Below are positions 47,434 through 61,400 of a stretch of DNA of 64,000 nucleotides, piece by piece. Within the stretch, counting starts at the first letter, position 1. Each line of letters opens with the position of its first letter. A program made the position numbers and the translations under genes. The DNA comes from Tigriopus japonicus (taxonomy: Eukaryota > Arthropoda > Copepoda > Harpacticoida > Harpacticidae), in NCBI GenBank assembly GCA_010645155.1, contig JAAGOF010000046.1:888921-952920 (forward strand). Direction: 5' to 3'. Under the pieces are notes generated by a model. That model was not told the DNA's origin, searched no databases, and saw only the letters and a list, made by a program, of their open reading frames with translations.

Positions 47434-50400
47434 TTCAAGTTGGATCGGCGATAAATTTTAGACTTCTCTAACTAAGGACAACCTATTTCAAGCAGGGCAA
47501 GTTTGATTTAACACTGAGTTCAACTAGAGGCTTATAGAACAATAAAAGAAGGCGTTCAGTTTGGAAGGCATATTAGTATTTTATCCAATGTCGCTTGAAG
47601 TGGATTTGGCAGCAAATTCGACAATCGTTTATTTGCAACCTCAATTATGTCCAATCGTTTCATCAAAGGCCAAAGTAGAATACATTGCTTCGAAACCACA
47701 TCTGCATTTCGGTAGTCAAAACCACCGAAACCAGTAAAGAAGCGAGGGGGGAATTTTCATTTCGTCAATTTCTCACCTGATTCTGGAGATTTCCAACCGA
47801 TGGTGGTGAATAATTCAGTCATTAGAGCTAGGCTCTATCATGACTTGCACACAAGGAAAAGCTTAAATTGATTTTTTTCCGAAGTCACACTGGAGATTTT
47901 CTTCAAGCACAACCGAATTCCAAGATATTCCGAATTTCACGTCGGTGTTAACTATTGCCTTGGTGAAGATTCGTAGTGTATTAGATTCGTTATGTACTTT
48001 GAAACACTGCTTTTTGTGTTTAATTTGCATTGCTCTTTTTTATTTGTTAATGACAAAAAATCGTCGCTAGGGGGAGCAAACACTTGATAATTACCTTCAC
48101 ACTTGTCATTTGTTTCAACAGGTTTTATAGATCACTTAATTTTTCTAGTATGTATATCGGGGTCTTCGGTCCAGTTGTGCAGATTTTTTTGTATGATTTA
48201 ACCCTAGTTGAAGATTCTCCGATTTAACTGTAGTTTTGGTTCACATTTAACTTGTGATCGAAAAAATAAACATAGATTTTATTTCATTTACACTACAATC
48301 GCCTTTCTTTGTTTTACCAAAATTAACAGGAGTAATGGAATGATTTTAAAGACCTGGAAAATGCGTTGAGCAAAACAAAATATTTGAAGAACAATCGCCA
48401 GTTTGGATTGCCAAGATTCCATGGTTTCATTTCGTGGATGATTTGACTTCTTGTGGAATAAGTAAGTGAGAACTTTTTCGAGGTGAACTTTCAAGAACCG
48501 CTTTGGCCACTTGCCTTCAGAAATTGTGAAGAGCAAACAGCTGGAAAGAAATGAGATTGTTTTCCAAATCACTTTGGAAATCATCATCTTGACAGCGGGC
48601 GTGATCTCTCACTTCAAGACTCATTTCCATCATCAACACATCGCCAGCAATCACTAACTTCTACGTAACCAGCCTTCAACAACTCTCTTCGAAACCCAAA
48701 CCGAGCCTGTTATTGAGGCACCTTCAGGCCTCAATGGAAGCCAATAATTTTTCAATCAATGTCTGAAATGATTCACACATCACGAGAACCATCATAACAC
48801 CCTCGGGGACATTTGGACTCTTGAGCACATCACGGAATCTCAATTCTAGCCAAATACCTCTGTGATTCAGAACCAACAACGTTCGAATGGAGGGCCAAAC
48901 TGAGAAACGTCGTGACACCAGTTCTCGAAACTGATTTGCAGACACCTTGTTTTCTTTGACAGCTATCAGTTCGAGGAAATGTGGAACCATTCGGCATGAC
49001 AAATACTTAGTTCCAAGACCTCTAGATTAGCTGGATTCATACTGACGAAATGATAGATTTCAAGAGAAATCAATAAGGACCGTTTTGGAAGGTTCATATG
49101 AACTTGACTTAAATTTCATGACATACTTAGATACACATTTCGATTATTTGTCGATCTGGGTCAAATGGTCATTGGAACAATCTTCTCTCTGGCTACGCAG
49201 GGACGTAAATGGATCACAACAAAGCAAGTGGAACTTGGACAAAAGGTTCTCTTTGAACAAAAACAAATGAATATTTAACGACCAGAGATTTCCTACTTGA
49301 ACAGGTTTCGTATGCTCGGAGGATCCATTGACATTTGTTTTTGTCACTTACATCAGCGGGTGTCCACGAACTATTTGACACTTCTAACCGCTGATATCCA
49401 GGCCAGAAATTGCAGAGATTTCACTCCTCAGAAGCTCACCTGCTCCAATAGGAGTTGGTTTGTTGGTCTCTTGGCCTTCTTCTTCCTTGTCCCTGTCTGT
49501 CTCTCACACTTTCCAGGGGTTTCTCGGTACTTTTATTGTCTTTCCTGGACAAACAGAGCCCTGAGGACAAAGTAATTGACGGCCAAGGCAAAAGTGTCGT
49601 TGTTGACGCCTTCTCAAACAAAAATCCTGGCACTTTAGCCCTATCACTCACCGAATGGAGAGAACGACCAAGTGAGGTGGTGTTTGAATCCAGATCTTGT
49701 CAGGTTGCCTCAGCCTTCTCCACTACCAAATCCCTGGCGCCAGACCCCTAGGGTGAAGCCGAGAGAACCATGGCACCTTGGCTCAACAACCATGGACGAC
49801 TTTCTCGGGGAAAAATTCTTCACCTATTTTATTGCATTCTTTTAGAGCTGAGATGCTCAATCAAGCCAATAGATCTGGCTGGAAAAAATGAACCATCGTT
49901 GAGTTTTTGGTAACTCGTTGGTTTCCTTTTTTGTGAGTGCACATTCGAGTAGTGCAAGTAGAACTCTATAAGTAGGTAGTGTTCAGGTAAACCATTGAAG
50001 AGGGAGAAAATAAAGAGGTTCGTCGTTGGTTCAGAGGCTCGCGTGATGAGATTCAGTTTGCTACATTTGCTATGAAAATTGCCAGGGAAGAACCTACTCA
50101 CAAAAAGCTCATCATCACAACAAACACTGACATATATTCATCTTAATATCAGAAAAAAGAGTCCAAGCAAAAGGCATGTATAAAGTTGATGCCTAACAAT
50201 CTTAAAAAAGAAAACTTGCAACACCTTCACATTCGAATCCTAAAACATCCAATCTGAACCTTATCGAACTCGGATATGAACCACAACATTGATGCAAAAG
50301 TCTCTAAGACAGCTATGATCTAGATATAAGGAATATGTGGAGATAATTGGAACTAATCTTTCATTTCGTTGGGTTGATTTTCTCAGTAATTTAGTATGAG

Positions 50401-53400
50401 AGTTCAGATTATGGAATCCTTTAGATTTAAAAAGGGCTTGAAAAAGTATTATTTAACAAGAACATATCAAACCAATCACTGAATACTTCATCCAACCACA
50501 GAAAATATAGTATAAAAGTTTTCCCCTAACAACTTTGAAGGCTTCTTTGGGCTTTACCTATTGTTCAAATAATATTTTTTCAGTGTTTGGTGGGTGTTCG
50601 CCAATGGCAGACACCATAGCGGGTTCACTAAAGTAGGAAGGTGTGCTCTAAGAATCGAGAGGTCTGCCTGAGGAAAGGACCACAAAAGCGCGTAAAAAAG
50701 AGAGAGAATACTTTACTAGTAGTACTTCTCCTGGAATGCTTGAACATTGGCTGGTTGCTTGGTTGGTTTTCCATGCCAACTACCTTCATTTCCTCTATTA
50801 CCTCGGTTCGCACCCTGAAACACATAAATGTATGTTCCTTAAATAGGACTTTACACTTCTTCAAGCACTCTAATTAACCCCCCCTTCTTTTGCCTGACTG
50901 GGATATTATGAGATTCATCCCACATTTTACGCAACCAGGACGAAACGGACCTTTATGAGGTACAATTCATCGATCCCATGTGCAAAGCTCCATTCACAGC
51001 CATTTGAACATGCTCACCGAGTTTGTGTTTGGCTTCTTATCTGTCAAATATGATCAATATCCCAGAAAGTAGTGGCCGTACTCGATCTGAAAACGATCTA
51101 CTCCTCGCCATTGAGGCAACTCGGATCCTCGAGGTTAGATTACCAATATTGAACTTAGTCAGCAAAGTATCAGACAGGAAACTGTTAAAAGGACCATCAA
51201 AGGGCCGTTCCCCTCTTTTACTTAAGAGCAGCCTCATCGAAAAGCCACTTAGTGGCACTGCAGTGAATCACTAGGGTTGCCAGCATCTGACGAGCCTTCT
51301 TTTTCAGCAACGCTGACGAGAAGAACTTTCCCAAACAATGGCCACCCTGAGCAACTTAAGTGAATGTCTGTTTCAGGAGCAGAAACCGCAGCCAAGAGCT
51401 CCGAATCCATGAATTTGATGGTAGTTATCAGGCGAGGCGAGCTTCCAAACAGCCGTAAATTTCCATAGTGTTAGTTTGACACGAAAGGCAACCACTATTT
51501 TCTAACACCTTGTCACTGGGTGTCGTTATTTTGGCGCCTCGCGGAATCGCCTTTCGACACAACATATTTTATGTTTATGAATAATTTGCCGCGAGAACCT
51601 GGAAAAACTGCCTTCGACCACCAAAAACTGTAAACATTTGGAGCGAGAAAACACGTACCAACCAAGAACATTGATTAATAGTACCGTCTCTAAACAAGTG
51701 CTCACTCAAGTGTCATTTGCCAACTGGAGCAAGGTTGGTCTGAAAGAAATTGCACCTCGAATACCAGCTGTAAAGCCCTCACCATAAGTGCCAATGCCCA
51801 AGATTGCCAACTTGATGCTACCCATAATTGTGGCCATTGCACCTCTTTAGACTCCAGCATGGCAGGCAACGTGTTCATATAGAAAGCTCGTCAGAGAGAC
51901 GAACATGTGTTACCAGATTAGGGCACGCTGACTCCGCCCTCGTCCTAATAGGCTTAAAAATGGCTTTTTATGCCAACAGGGGGGCCATCCTCTTAGTTTA
52001 GCCCGCTGCCCATTCTCAGGTCGTTGTACAGTGCTTCTAATTCACCATTTGTTTTTGGTTTCAGAGTGAAAAAAATGATCATGAAAATGCACCAAGTTGA
52101 GCTCTCTTTGGTTGAAGAGCTCTGGTAGTGGTATCGATTTATAGGGGAGTTGTTCAAAGAAACGTCCCCCCCCCCCTTTCTCATTCACTTTAGCTGTCGG
52201 AGGAGACCATTTTACTTTGGATGAGAGTTGCTAGCTTTCAACCATTTCTGGGTTGCTTGCTAGGGTTCGTTGGTTCGTTGGGTGGTTGATGGTTGGTTGG
52301 GGTGGTGCTCTCCTTCGATCCATGGGGAGTTGGCTACCAGTACATGTATAGTAGTGGATGTGTCTCGAAACAGGTTTTATAGCCATTCATTTGACTCACT
52401 CTCCACTTCAGCACTTTTATTTGTACGCTAGGATCCGTTTACGTTTCCACGTTCCAAAAACCTCCGCTTCTTATCAGAACTAGAACCTTTGAATGGCTCC
52501 AGTTTTAGGCTTTAGGTGCCATTTGAGCCACGGAAAGAGACAGAGAGTCTGAGAAAGACCGTGTTTTGCGGTTGATAGTAAAGGGGTGCATGAAATGGCA
52601 CCTGCTTCATCACCATCATCGCCATCTAGTCCGCTAGAAACAACAGCAACAACCACAATAGCACCGTCCTCACGCCTGCATATATATGCTTGGCGCTTTT
52701 ACAATTGTATCAACCTCATTATACCTTGGCCCGTCGTCGACACTCCCGGACTTGTTAATGAGATCCACCAGAACTGCAACCATGCACTACACTGTCGAAA
52801 ATTGCTTGGTTGAGACTTGGATAGAAGGGGTTTATATAACAAAAAGAGGACTTGGCCGGTTCGGTTGTGCTAAATGTGATGTTGTTTGGCTTGATAAAAT
52901 CCATGACTCCAAGTTTTGTGTTGCGTTTCGGCTTGCTTTTGGCAGTGTTGGTAATGAGCCAATTATCACGAATGCAAACGACGATACCTAATCACCTTGG
53001 ATTAGGAAAACAAAGACATTAGCTCCCCTTGGGGATTGCTACACAGGAACAGGAAGAGGATATCATTGAGACAAAGGCAAGAGAAAATGAGTGTTGATAG
53101 TTAACACGTACTACATACACACAGAACCTCGTTGGACTTTGAATTGAAAAAAACAATCCTTTATTATTTGAAAAATCCAATAAACGGTTTAATTCAATTT
53201 TATGTTGATAAAATACTGATCTAAGTGTCATGTGTATGGGGATTTTTAATATGACTGAATTTGCATCACACTTTGAAAAGGTAGGCACAAAAATAGTTGA
53301 CACTAAGTAAGAAACATAAATGATCGGTCACCCTGTTGTTTTTTATCTTCTTTAAAACCCTTGCGCTTTCTATTTACAGGTTTTTAATCGCAGTTTCAGT

Positions 53401-56400
53401 TTCTGCAATTCTTAAGAATTTCAAAAGCTCAAAGTAAATTTTGACTCTCTTTGTATAAAACGCCAATTATTTGAAGAACCTTCAAATTTTTGAGCAAAAA
53501 AAGATCAAAGTTTGATTTTTCAGTTTGTTTTCATCATCAACTCTGTTTAAGAAGCTTGAACCTCTCACTTGTTTTGTCTCCCCACGTGTCTCACGTATTC
53601 TTGAGTGAGGCTTCCTGATGGCCCGATTTGGTGAGTAGGGTTGATTGATTGATAAAGTGTTTCTGGGCCGGGCAAAAAAGTAATTGAGTGTCAGAAATAA
53701 TTGACTCCACACACTTATTGATGCTTGTTTGTAATTGAATGGAAGATTGTTTTAACTCCAGGTGACTTCTCTCGAGCTTCCATTCATCATCACGCCGCCA
53801 TCTTCACCTTCACCAACAACATTATCATGTTCTTTCGAGGTCTGACATCGGCATGATTTTTTTTCCTCTCCAAAGAAAGTCCGAGATCTCCTCTTGGATT
53901 CATGGGAAAAGCGAAAGTCCCAAGTTGGAAGAGGACATTGGCGAATCTCAGCGTGAGTCTGTGAGATGCACAAATCAACACCCGTTTCGGCTTCCTTTGT
54001 TTTTCGAGCGTGTTTGCAATTCTAAATTTGAGAGCCTCCACAACGACGATCAGAGATCCTGACCTCCTGTGGAGAGTGTGGATATATGTGAGGGTGCATG
54101 CGTGCAAACTCATTCGACTCACTTGAGATCCTCTCCTAAATCAAAGCGTTATTTTCTCATTGGAAATTCTGTCGACGAAGTCTCTTTTAGACGGGTCTAA
54201 AACACTTCGACCCAAGTGAGAACTGATCTCCAAGATTCTATAGACACTGCTTTAAACAATAGCATGGGCCTTTCACTTTCAAAGCAAAGCAAGGTTGCCA
54301 AGAACGGGAGAGAAGATCCATTTTAATTTTTCAACTTTTTTGGATCTCTAAAATGCCAAGAAAAGGTATATTTTTAACAGTGGGACTATGATGAAGCCAT
54401 TTTCTTCTCTTCAGCATTTGTTCTTGGAATCTAGATTTTGGCCGGTCTCCTACTTAAATCAAATCGATCTTTGGCCCAAAGCCAGTCAACCAGCTCATCC
54501 GTGGAATAGAAACACACCACACTCATGGTAAGAAGGCCAAGTTGGTTCAAGCTAGCACTGCAACAACCAGACATTAGAAATTCAATGATGTACAAATTGA
54601 GATACATCATCAGATATTGGATTGGCACCCCGAGCTCTTCCACGAGATTGAGAAGTGAGATCTATCACATCAACGAGAAGAAGAGCGAGAGAGAGAGAAT
54701 GAAAAATTGAAATCATTGCCAACTTCCATATTTTGATTCCTCACTTTCAATTAACTCGCGGTTTAGGTAGAGATATGTAATAAAACTTTTTTTACTTGGA
54801 AGATTGAACTCAAAAAGTCCCAAAGGAAGGCTTGGCAACCCATACTACGTACTCCTCTTATTTCCCAATGTTTTGGCGGTATCGTCTTCACAATCGTGTT
54901 TGGTGTCCACTTCAGTAATTTGAAGCACAAAACACACATTGACACTGCCAATCTGGCACGGAACTTTTAAAGCAAAAGTTAGTCTTTTCGGGTTATTGTA
55001 GCCACTTAACTTCGATGTCAAAAATAAGTAAATCTGTGTTTAGTCCGGAAAACCCCTAAGGAAAGACAGTAACGCCAAGATAAAAAGGGCTTAGGTTTTA
55101 TCCTTCAAATTTGACATTGTTATTTCAATAGTATGTTTATCGATTGATACGAACTTCATAATTAGGGATTTATGACAAAATGTCAATCATAAAACCACCA
55201 GCTAAAATCGTTATAAAACCAAAAAAACACTTTTATGATGCCAAGTTTTGCAACCTAAAAAATGGATGAAAAACCGACCACCCATGCTTACGGCATATTC
55301 TAATATTATAAATCAAAATTGAAAAATATTAACACTAAAAAATAGAAACATACTAAACGTCATAAAAGATGTCATTAAAAAGTGTTGTTTGGTATATTTC
55401 AAGAAAATATTTTTCAAAAATAACGTAATTTGCAGATTTTGGTTTATTGGAAAAAAAATCGTATTTAAAAATTCGGGCTCAAAACTTCAGCATGACGTGT
55501 ATTGTTTCTTTTGAGTGAGGCGTGAGAGCCGCTCCATGCCCTGTGTATGAACCAAGCAACCAACCAACCAACCAAGCAACCACTACTCACTGTCTGTCCA
55601 TCCATCCATCCATCGTGGTTCCATCTCCCTTGTGTGGTGTATCTTTGAAGAGATGGGTCGCACAGAGGATGATGGTCAACCTTCTTACTTTACGCACGGC
55701 TTTTGTGTTCCTGGGAGCATCAACAGATTATTGAAAGAGGATGATCAGATTACGGTCCGTTGTTTGCTGATCAATTTCTTGAGCCTCAAGTGCTGACAGG
55801 GCCACTACTTCTTCCCAAGCACCTTAGGATCCTTTTCCCTTAAGATTGGTGTTCATACGTTTCAAATTTTTCAGTATACTTTGCCCTTTTCCTTTTATGA
55901 ATATAAAGAGCAAAAGTGTGGAGGGAAATACAAGTTCTGGTATCTCACTGATGAGGAGTGAAAATGAGTATTTCTCACCCTCAAACCCGGCATTACCAAT
56001 TGGTTCCAGAGGTTCCGGTGCAGTCAGAGCTTGTTCTCTAAATTTGCTTCATTTTCATGCATGCATAATTCCACAGACATGCAACATTCACTGAGAAGGC
56101 TCGGCAGATTGCTGACCTGCCATTCTTTTGGTAGAACTTTGGGTAAAGATTTTTTTGGGATGATTCAAGTTTGACCTAACAACACATTTGAACTTCATGG
56201 TTCCCGGTGAATATGGTCACATCCAGGAGTCTCAAAATAGTAATTATTGTCAAGTATCGCGGTGGCGAACGGGGTCATAGATATGCATGTAATGAATGGG
56301 GTGATTATAAAGATCAACCTTTTTTAGAACATGCATAGATGTGCATGAGAACATTTGAAGTAAAATAAAGGAAAAGCTTGTGGAAAATATGTTGTTTAAA

Positions 56401-57700
56401 CGTTGGCGAATCCCGACCACACAATAAACTTTTCAAAGACTCTTTGCATCATTCAATTAAGCTAGAAGACGACTGTGTGAGCAATGTTGGCAACACTTTT
56501 AAGCGACTGGGAAACCATTGGATGTTCAAGTATTTTGAATCGAGTCTTAATGACCGAGGCTTGGGTGCCAACAATGACTGGCGTCTTAATTAGAGGGCTT
56601 GGGAGGAAATTTTCATTAATAAATATGCGAGGCGTTAAAAACGGACTGAATCCCAACCTGAGTGTACTACTATGCCCGTCTCGTATGAAGAGGGGAAAAA
56701 ACGACGAGCGTGAATATGTGCAACGAAACCCACCTTCATGGACAGGCGCCATCAATTACGAGTTAAAAAGGATATTTTAGAAGCCTTCGGCAACATAGAG
56801 CTATCAGTAGTCATTTCCGATCCGTTTTTGAATCGTTACTTAATGGCTGAAATGTTAGAGCATTTGTTGGGTAGGTTTGTGGTTGATAGTCGAAAATAGT
56901 GGCGCCCCGAGTGAATTTTAGCGGGTAATTCAAATTTCACGACCTTTGATATTTACCAATACATGTTGATTGCAGTATCAAAATATCAAAGAATCCTTAA
57001 AAAAAGACTTGGTGGTCAAATTTTTCAAATCTTGAGGACGTGTAAGCTCGAATCCCTGATGGGTCAAGTCTAATCGCCCGTAATCATTGAACTATAAGCC
57101 GCATTTGGGCGGCAAATTTCACAAACAAATTACACCAAATCATCGTTTGCCGAGTATATACTCGATGCCCGATAAATCCACTTGGATTTTTGTGTACATT
57201 CGACCCTTTATCAATACCCATTGCAAGAGAAATGTCAACTTGAAGTAATATATTTCCATTGGAGTACCCATCAAAAGAGCGAAATTTGGACTCTGGACTT
57301 TTCACAAAAAAAACTGATTGACCACTTAAAGTCAATCTTCAAAAGGTTTTCTTCACCTAGATGTAGCCTTCGTCGAAAAAGATAAATATAATCCATACAT
57401 TTGAATAAATTTGAACTGTCTCACTCATCACATTCAAACAGGAATTATCTTTTTTAAAGTCTACTCTGTAAGTAGTTTAGCGCTTTTGTCTAGCTCTTCA
57501 ATGTGATTAATAACAATGCAAAGAACAATGAAGTTTCCTGGATTTGACTTGCCGTGAGGAAACCGCAAACAGACAGACCGAAGTTTTCGTCTCTTTCATT
57601 GACATTGCCTGAAACGCACAATTGAACTACCGAAAAGCTCCACAATGGATGATGATGATCCGTGTGGATATTCCCTGTAGGTGTGAAGGGATATCATTTC
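47434..57700. other. Non-coding tract, no gene recognised
   Basis: Open frames stay at or below about 110 codons on both strands with no recognisable domain. AT-rich patches lie at 48.0-48.3, 50.1-50.6, 53.0-53.5 and 55.1-55.5 kb. A single E2F-like TTTTGGCGCC lies at 51529-51538. Confidence 0.5.
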
Positions 57701-57773
57701 CACCGACCAATGAAAACCAAAACTTGGCTTCATCCGAAACCAAGACGGACCTCAAAGTCCTCATGATGACATG

Positions 57774-58316
57774 CTAACTCACTGGCAAAACCGTATTTGC
57801 TTTCCATGGGATTGATTTTGAGTAGATTGCAAAACAAGCAAATCCATAAATGGTATTAGTTGTTCTTGAACCATTCAAATTGGAGCAAACATGCTTCTGC
57901 ACTCTCTCATGATTAATAGGAACGGGAAGACTCATCTCAAAGGTATTAATGGGAACGATATTACAGTGGATAGATAGTCCAAGTGTGTACGTGTGAGAAC
58001 CAGAAAATGCTGACTGACTTTGGTTTTTGAGTGACAGACACGATATCGTCCTCGGATCTCTTTTCTTCTCTTTCCTTTCTTTTCTTCTGGCTTTTGATTC
58101 ACCCGCGTGCAATTCACATGCACTAAAATATGTGCTGAAGGCAGGATATGAAGTCTCGTGAATGGTTTCTGTTTGAACACTATGCTCTCTCAAACCAACC
58201 AATAGACCTTGTGGTGGTTGATGATAATAATAATAATGGCACGTCGTAGACTCGAGAACAATAGAGAGCGAACTTCCACTTTCGGAGAACATCCTCTCAG
58301 AGCCGTTGGACCTCAT
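57774..58316 (-). CDS. Hypothetical ORF of 180 residues, unknown function
   Basis: ATG at 58316 preceded by an in-frame TAA two codons upstream; stop TAG at 57776-57774. The peptide begins MRSNGSERMFSESGSS and has a Tyr run from an ATA/TAT microsatellite. A strongly basic segment (KARRKERKEKKRDPRT) sits near the middle, followed by a mixed C-terminal half with several Cys. It is the longest ATG-initiated, non-repetitive open frame outside omb. By a rough stop frequency of about 6% per codon, fewer than one such ORF is expected here, so it deserves a homology check. I recognise no domain and see no promoter or poly(A) arrangement. Confidence 0.25.
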   Translation of the reverse strand: MRSNGSERMFSESGSSLSIVLESTTCHYYYYHQPPQGLLVGLREHSVQTETIHETSYPAFSTYFSACELHAGESKARRKERKEKKRDPRTISCLSLKNQSQSAFSGSHTYTLGLSIHCNIVPINTFEMSLPVPINHERVQKHVCSNLNGSRTTNTIYGFACFAIYSKSIPWKANTVLPVS

Positions 58317-58412
58317 TGCTTATTAATCACACGGGTTCAAGCCCAACCTCGAGTCAAATACGGACACTTTGACAAAGATCAGCGAACAGTTTTCCACAGC
58401 AGGTATAGGTAG

Positions 58413-61400
58413 AATTGAGGAAAGTTCCCGCAAATTGAATCTCCTATTCCGATTAAAATATGAAAACAAAGCCTAACCTTTCGTTGAATCCGCCCAACAA
58501 CCCCTAGAAATATGGACGAGATACGTCTAAAATTGGTTGCGAATCTCTCTGATCAACCAAGATGTGCGTGTGGTTTTGCCCATGTGTCCCGATAGTTATG
58601 GCGAACGATTAACCCTACGAATGTTTCATGTAAGCCCACATTTCAAGTGTGACGCGTTGGATGCTCAAATTCGTCACAGACAATTTCATATCACAAGTGA
58701 GAGAGAGAGGGATTTGGGGCTAACACGCAAAAAGTGGAATGTTTCTTGATTTTTGCACACCACTGAGTGTCTGTCCAACAGTACAGGGACAGATCAAGAG
58801 TGCAATGGCGAATGAGGAATGTGTTCATACTTGTTTCAACGAGAGAGGCTCAATCCATCATCCATCAGAGACTAAAGAGCAAACCTTCTTCCATCATTAT
58901 TACTCAAATGCGAGACGCTGATCGGATGCAAATTTCAAGTGGATCTAACTTGAACGAGGGCTGCCAATAACTATAGTTTAGATTGGATAAATGTTCTAGT
59001 TTTTTAATAGAGCGATGCCGTTTTGTCTCTTAAGTTGTTGATGCATAAATCATATTTGTACACGGATGAGAATCAAGCAAACCATTCATCATCGAATATC
59101 GTAGGCAACTAACAGTGTAACACTAAACGCAGCCCTGAATGGAAGCATGAAATTGAATGCAAGTTTAAGGAAGCATGAAGTAAATGATTTGACATCGTCT
59201 CAAGTTGGAAAAAAGTTCACTAATCTCCCCCCACATAATTTCAGTTCCAAGTTACTCCCTCCAATCAATTGATCTTTTTCTCAAGTACGGAACAAGCGCG
59301 GCATTTCATTTCGGCATCCCTCTTGCACACTCACACACATGATCAAACACAAATTACCTTATCGGAAGAGCACGGATCTCAAAAAAACGAGCTCATGACT
59401 TGAGAGAATCCCACATGAGATGATGAGCTGGTAATTTACATGGTATTTCAATAATCAATGACGACATGAATAATTGAATATGGTTTTCAGCACAGGGACA
59501 CCAAAAAGGCACCCTTCTCCTTCTCTAACCGAGAAACATGAAGAGGCATTCTCATGGGTGATGACCCCCTCTTTTCCCTCCCCTTTTTCCGGCATCTCTG
59601 AAGCTTTGAAATGTTCGTGGTTCTCCGTTGATCAATTGAAGGGATCAACTGAATCATCCAGCTGCCAAGTTTGAAAGACATGCCACTGAAAAATAAGGGA
59701 ACAGCAGCAGAAGTTAATCCCTTGTTCCCGATTGGTTGGAACCACCCAAGGATTTGCATATGAAAGCCGTGTGCTTACATATCGTAGTCACTCATGACAA
59801 ACTGAGCAGAGAGATCAAATTCATAGTTTGTTTCGTATGTCCACAATTGTACAGTCAGAGTGAACGCGTTGTTGAACAATAAGAGGGAAAAGAGTTATTA
59901 TTCTCAGATTCTGCGGCCCCTTTTTGACCACAACTCTGTTTGCACTTCCTCTCAATTAGAGAGAGTTCTTGGATTTCACACTATGGTCACTGCTGGATAT
60001 TTATATTCGATGACAAATGGAGACACACCCAGACATGATTTGTCGTTAATAAAACGAGTTTTAATTACTCTGTCTCCGTTTTTAACGAGCTAAAGGCATA
60101 TGGATCACCGTAAAGAGCACATGTTGGCTGATATTGAAATGGATTGAAAATATGAGGAAGTTTTTGATTCTTTTTCAGTGAAGATTTGTTATTGGTTCTT
60201 TTCTCGAGATGTTTTAGTCGAGATATCCAAATGGAAAGAGATACATGAAATGCCTTCTTGGCGGGGTCTGTTTTTATTTTTCAAGGTGTTTGATTTTTAC
60301 TGCCACACATTTTTGAAAACCCCGGAGAAATATGGTCGTGTTGTTTTAACACTTTTCCATTTCTTGTTGGCTGATTTTATTGTCATTGCCAGTGATTCGG
60401 TCTCGGTCAGACGCAGTTCTCACTTTTACCAACATGGCACTAGATTATTCAATTTGCATTTGAAAATGTTCTCACTTCTCGCCAACCAAAACAACTCGAG
60501 CTTGGTTTTATAGTCGATGGTTTTTGGTCTCCTGGTTGAGCCACCATTGCACTCTCATCTCTGTTTGGAGCTGCTTCCTTCTCGCACCTTCACAACCCGG
60601 TAATTATGATCCATCAACCTAACTCTTCATACAATTGGTGTAGTATGCACACACCAAACCACAGTCCCTCATCCACTCCAAACTCACTACTCACAGCCAT
60701 AGTCCACAACCCTCAAAGCCGCCAATATTTGCATGCAAAATCGGAACCTGGATCTCGAGTCGGAAACCTGAACCTGCATTGTCTTAGATTTCATGCGCAA
60801 CTTGGATTCGGACAGTGGCCCAGCCTTGAAAACGTCAAAAAAATGAAGTCGACGACGAGATACCGAGTCCAGATTAGCCAACAATAGATTGTGTGAGTTT
60901 CTCAGATAATGACTTCACTTGATCACAAAAGCAATCGCGCTGGTCGTTGGTCTAGGCGCCAAACGTTAAACCTAAGACTTCTGAAGGGTGATTCACTGGT
61001 TAAAATATGGGGTTTGAACCAGGGTGACCGATTTTACTGTAGTGTTGGATTTTTGATTTTTTCCTTTCGACGATAACTTTGATGAAAAATAGTTTATATA
61101 TCTTAAGTATGCTTTGATTTGGTTAGTAAAAATAATCTGAGTGTTTTTCTGAGCCAAGGTGTGTTGTGAATCCTCGGTTTGGTTTCATGCGAAAGGGCTA
61201 TTCGCCCAAAATGTGTCAGTCATTTTGACACTTGGCTACTCAAAGAGCGACGTCGTCTATTCAGAGAGGTGCATGGACCCCTTACTCAAGATGAGGCTAG
61301 AGCTGAGAATTATAATAATAATAAAGAGATCTACAGCGACGAAGAGAGCGACCCAAAATTGATTCTTTTGGTGGTCGAGGCTGAGAATATTTAAATCTTT

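Noticed and set aside
58330..58350. GGGTTCAAGCCC resembling a tRNA T-arm
   Set aside because: Stem pairing fails beyond two base pairs and the rest of a tRNA is absent.
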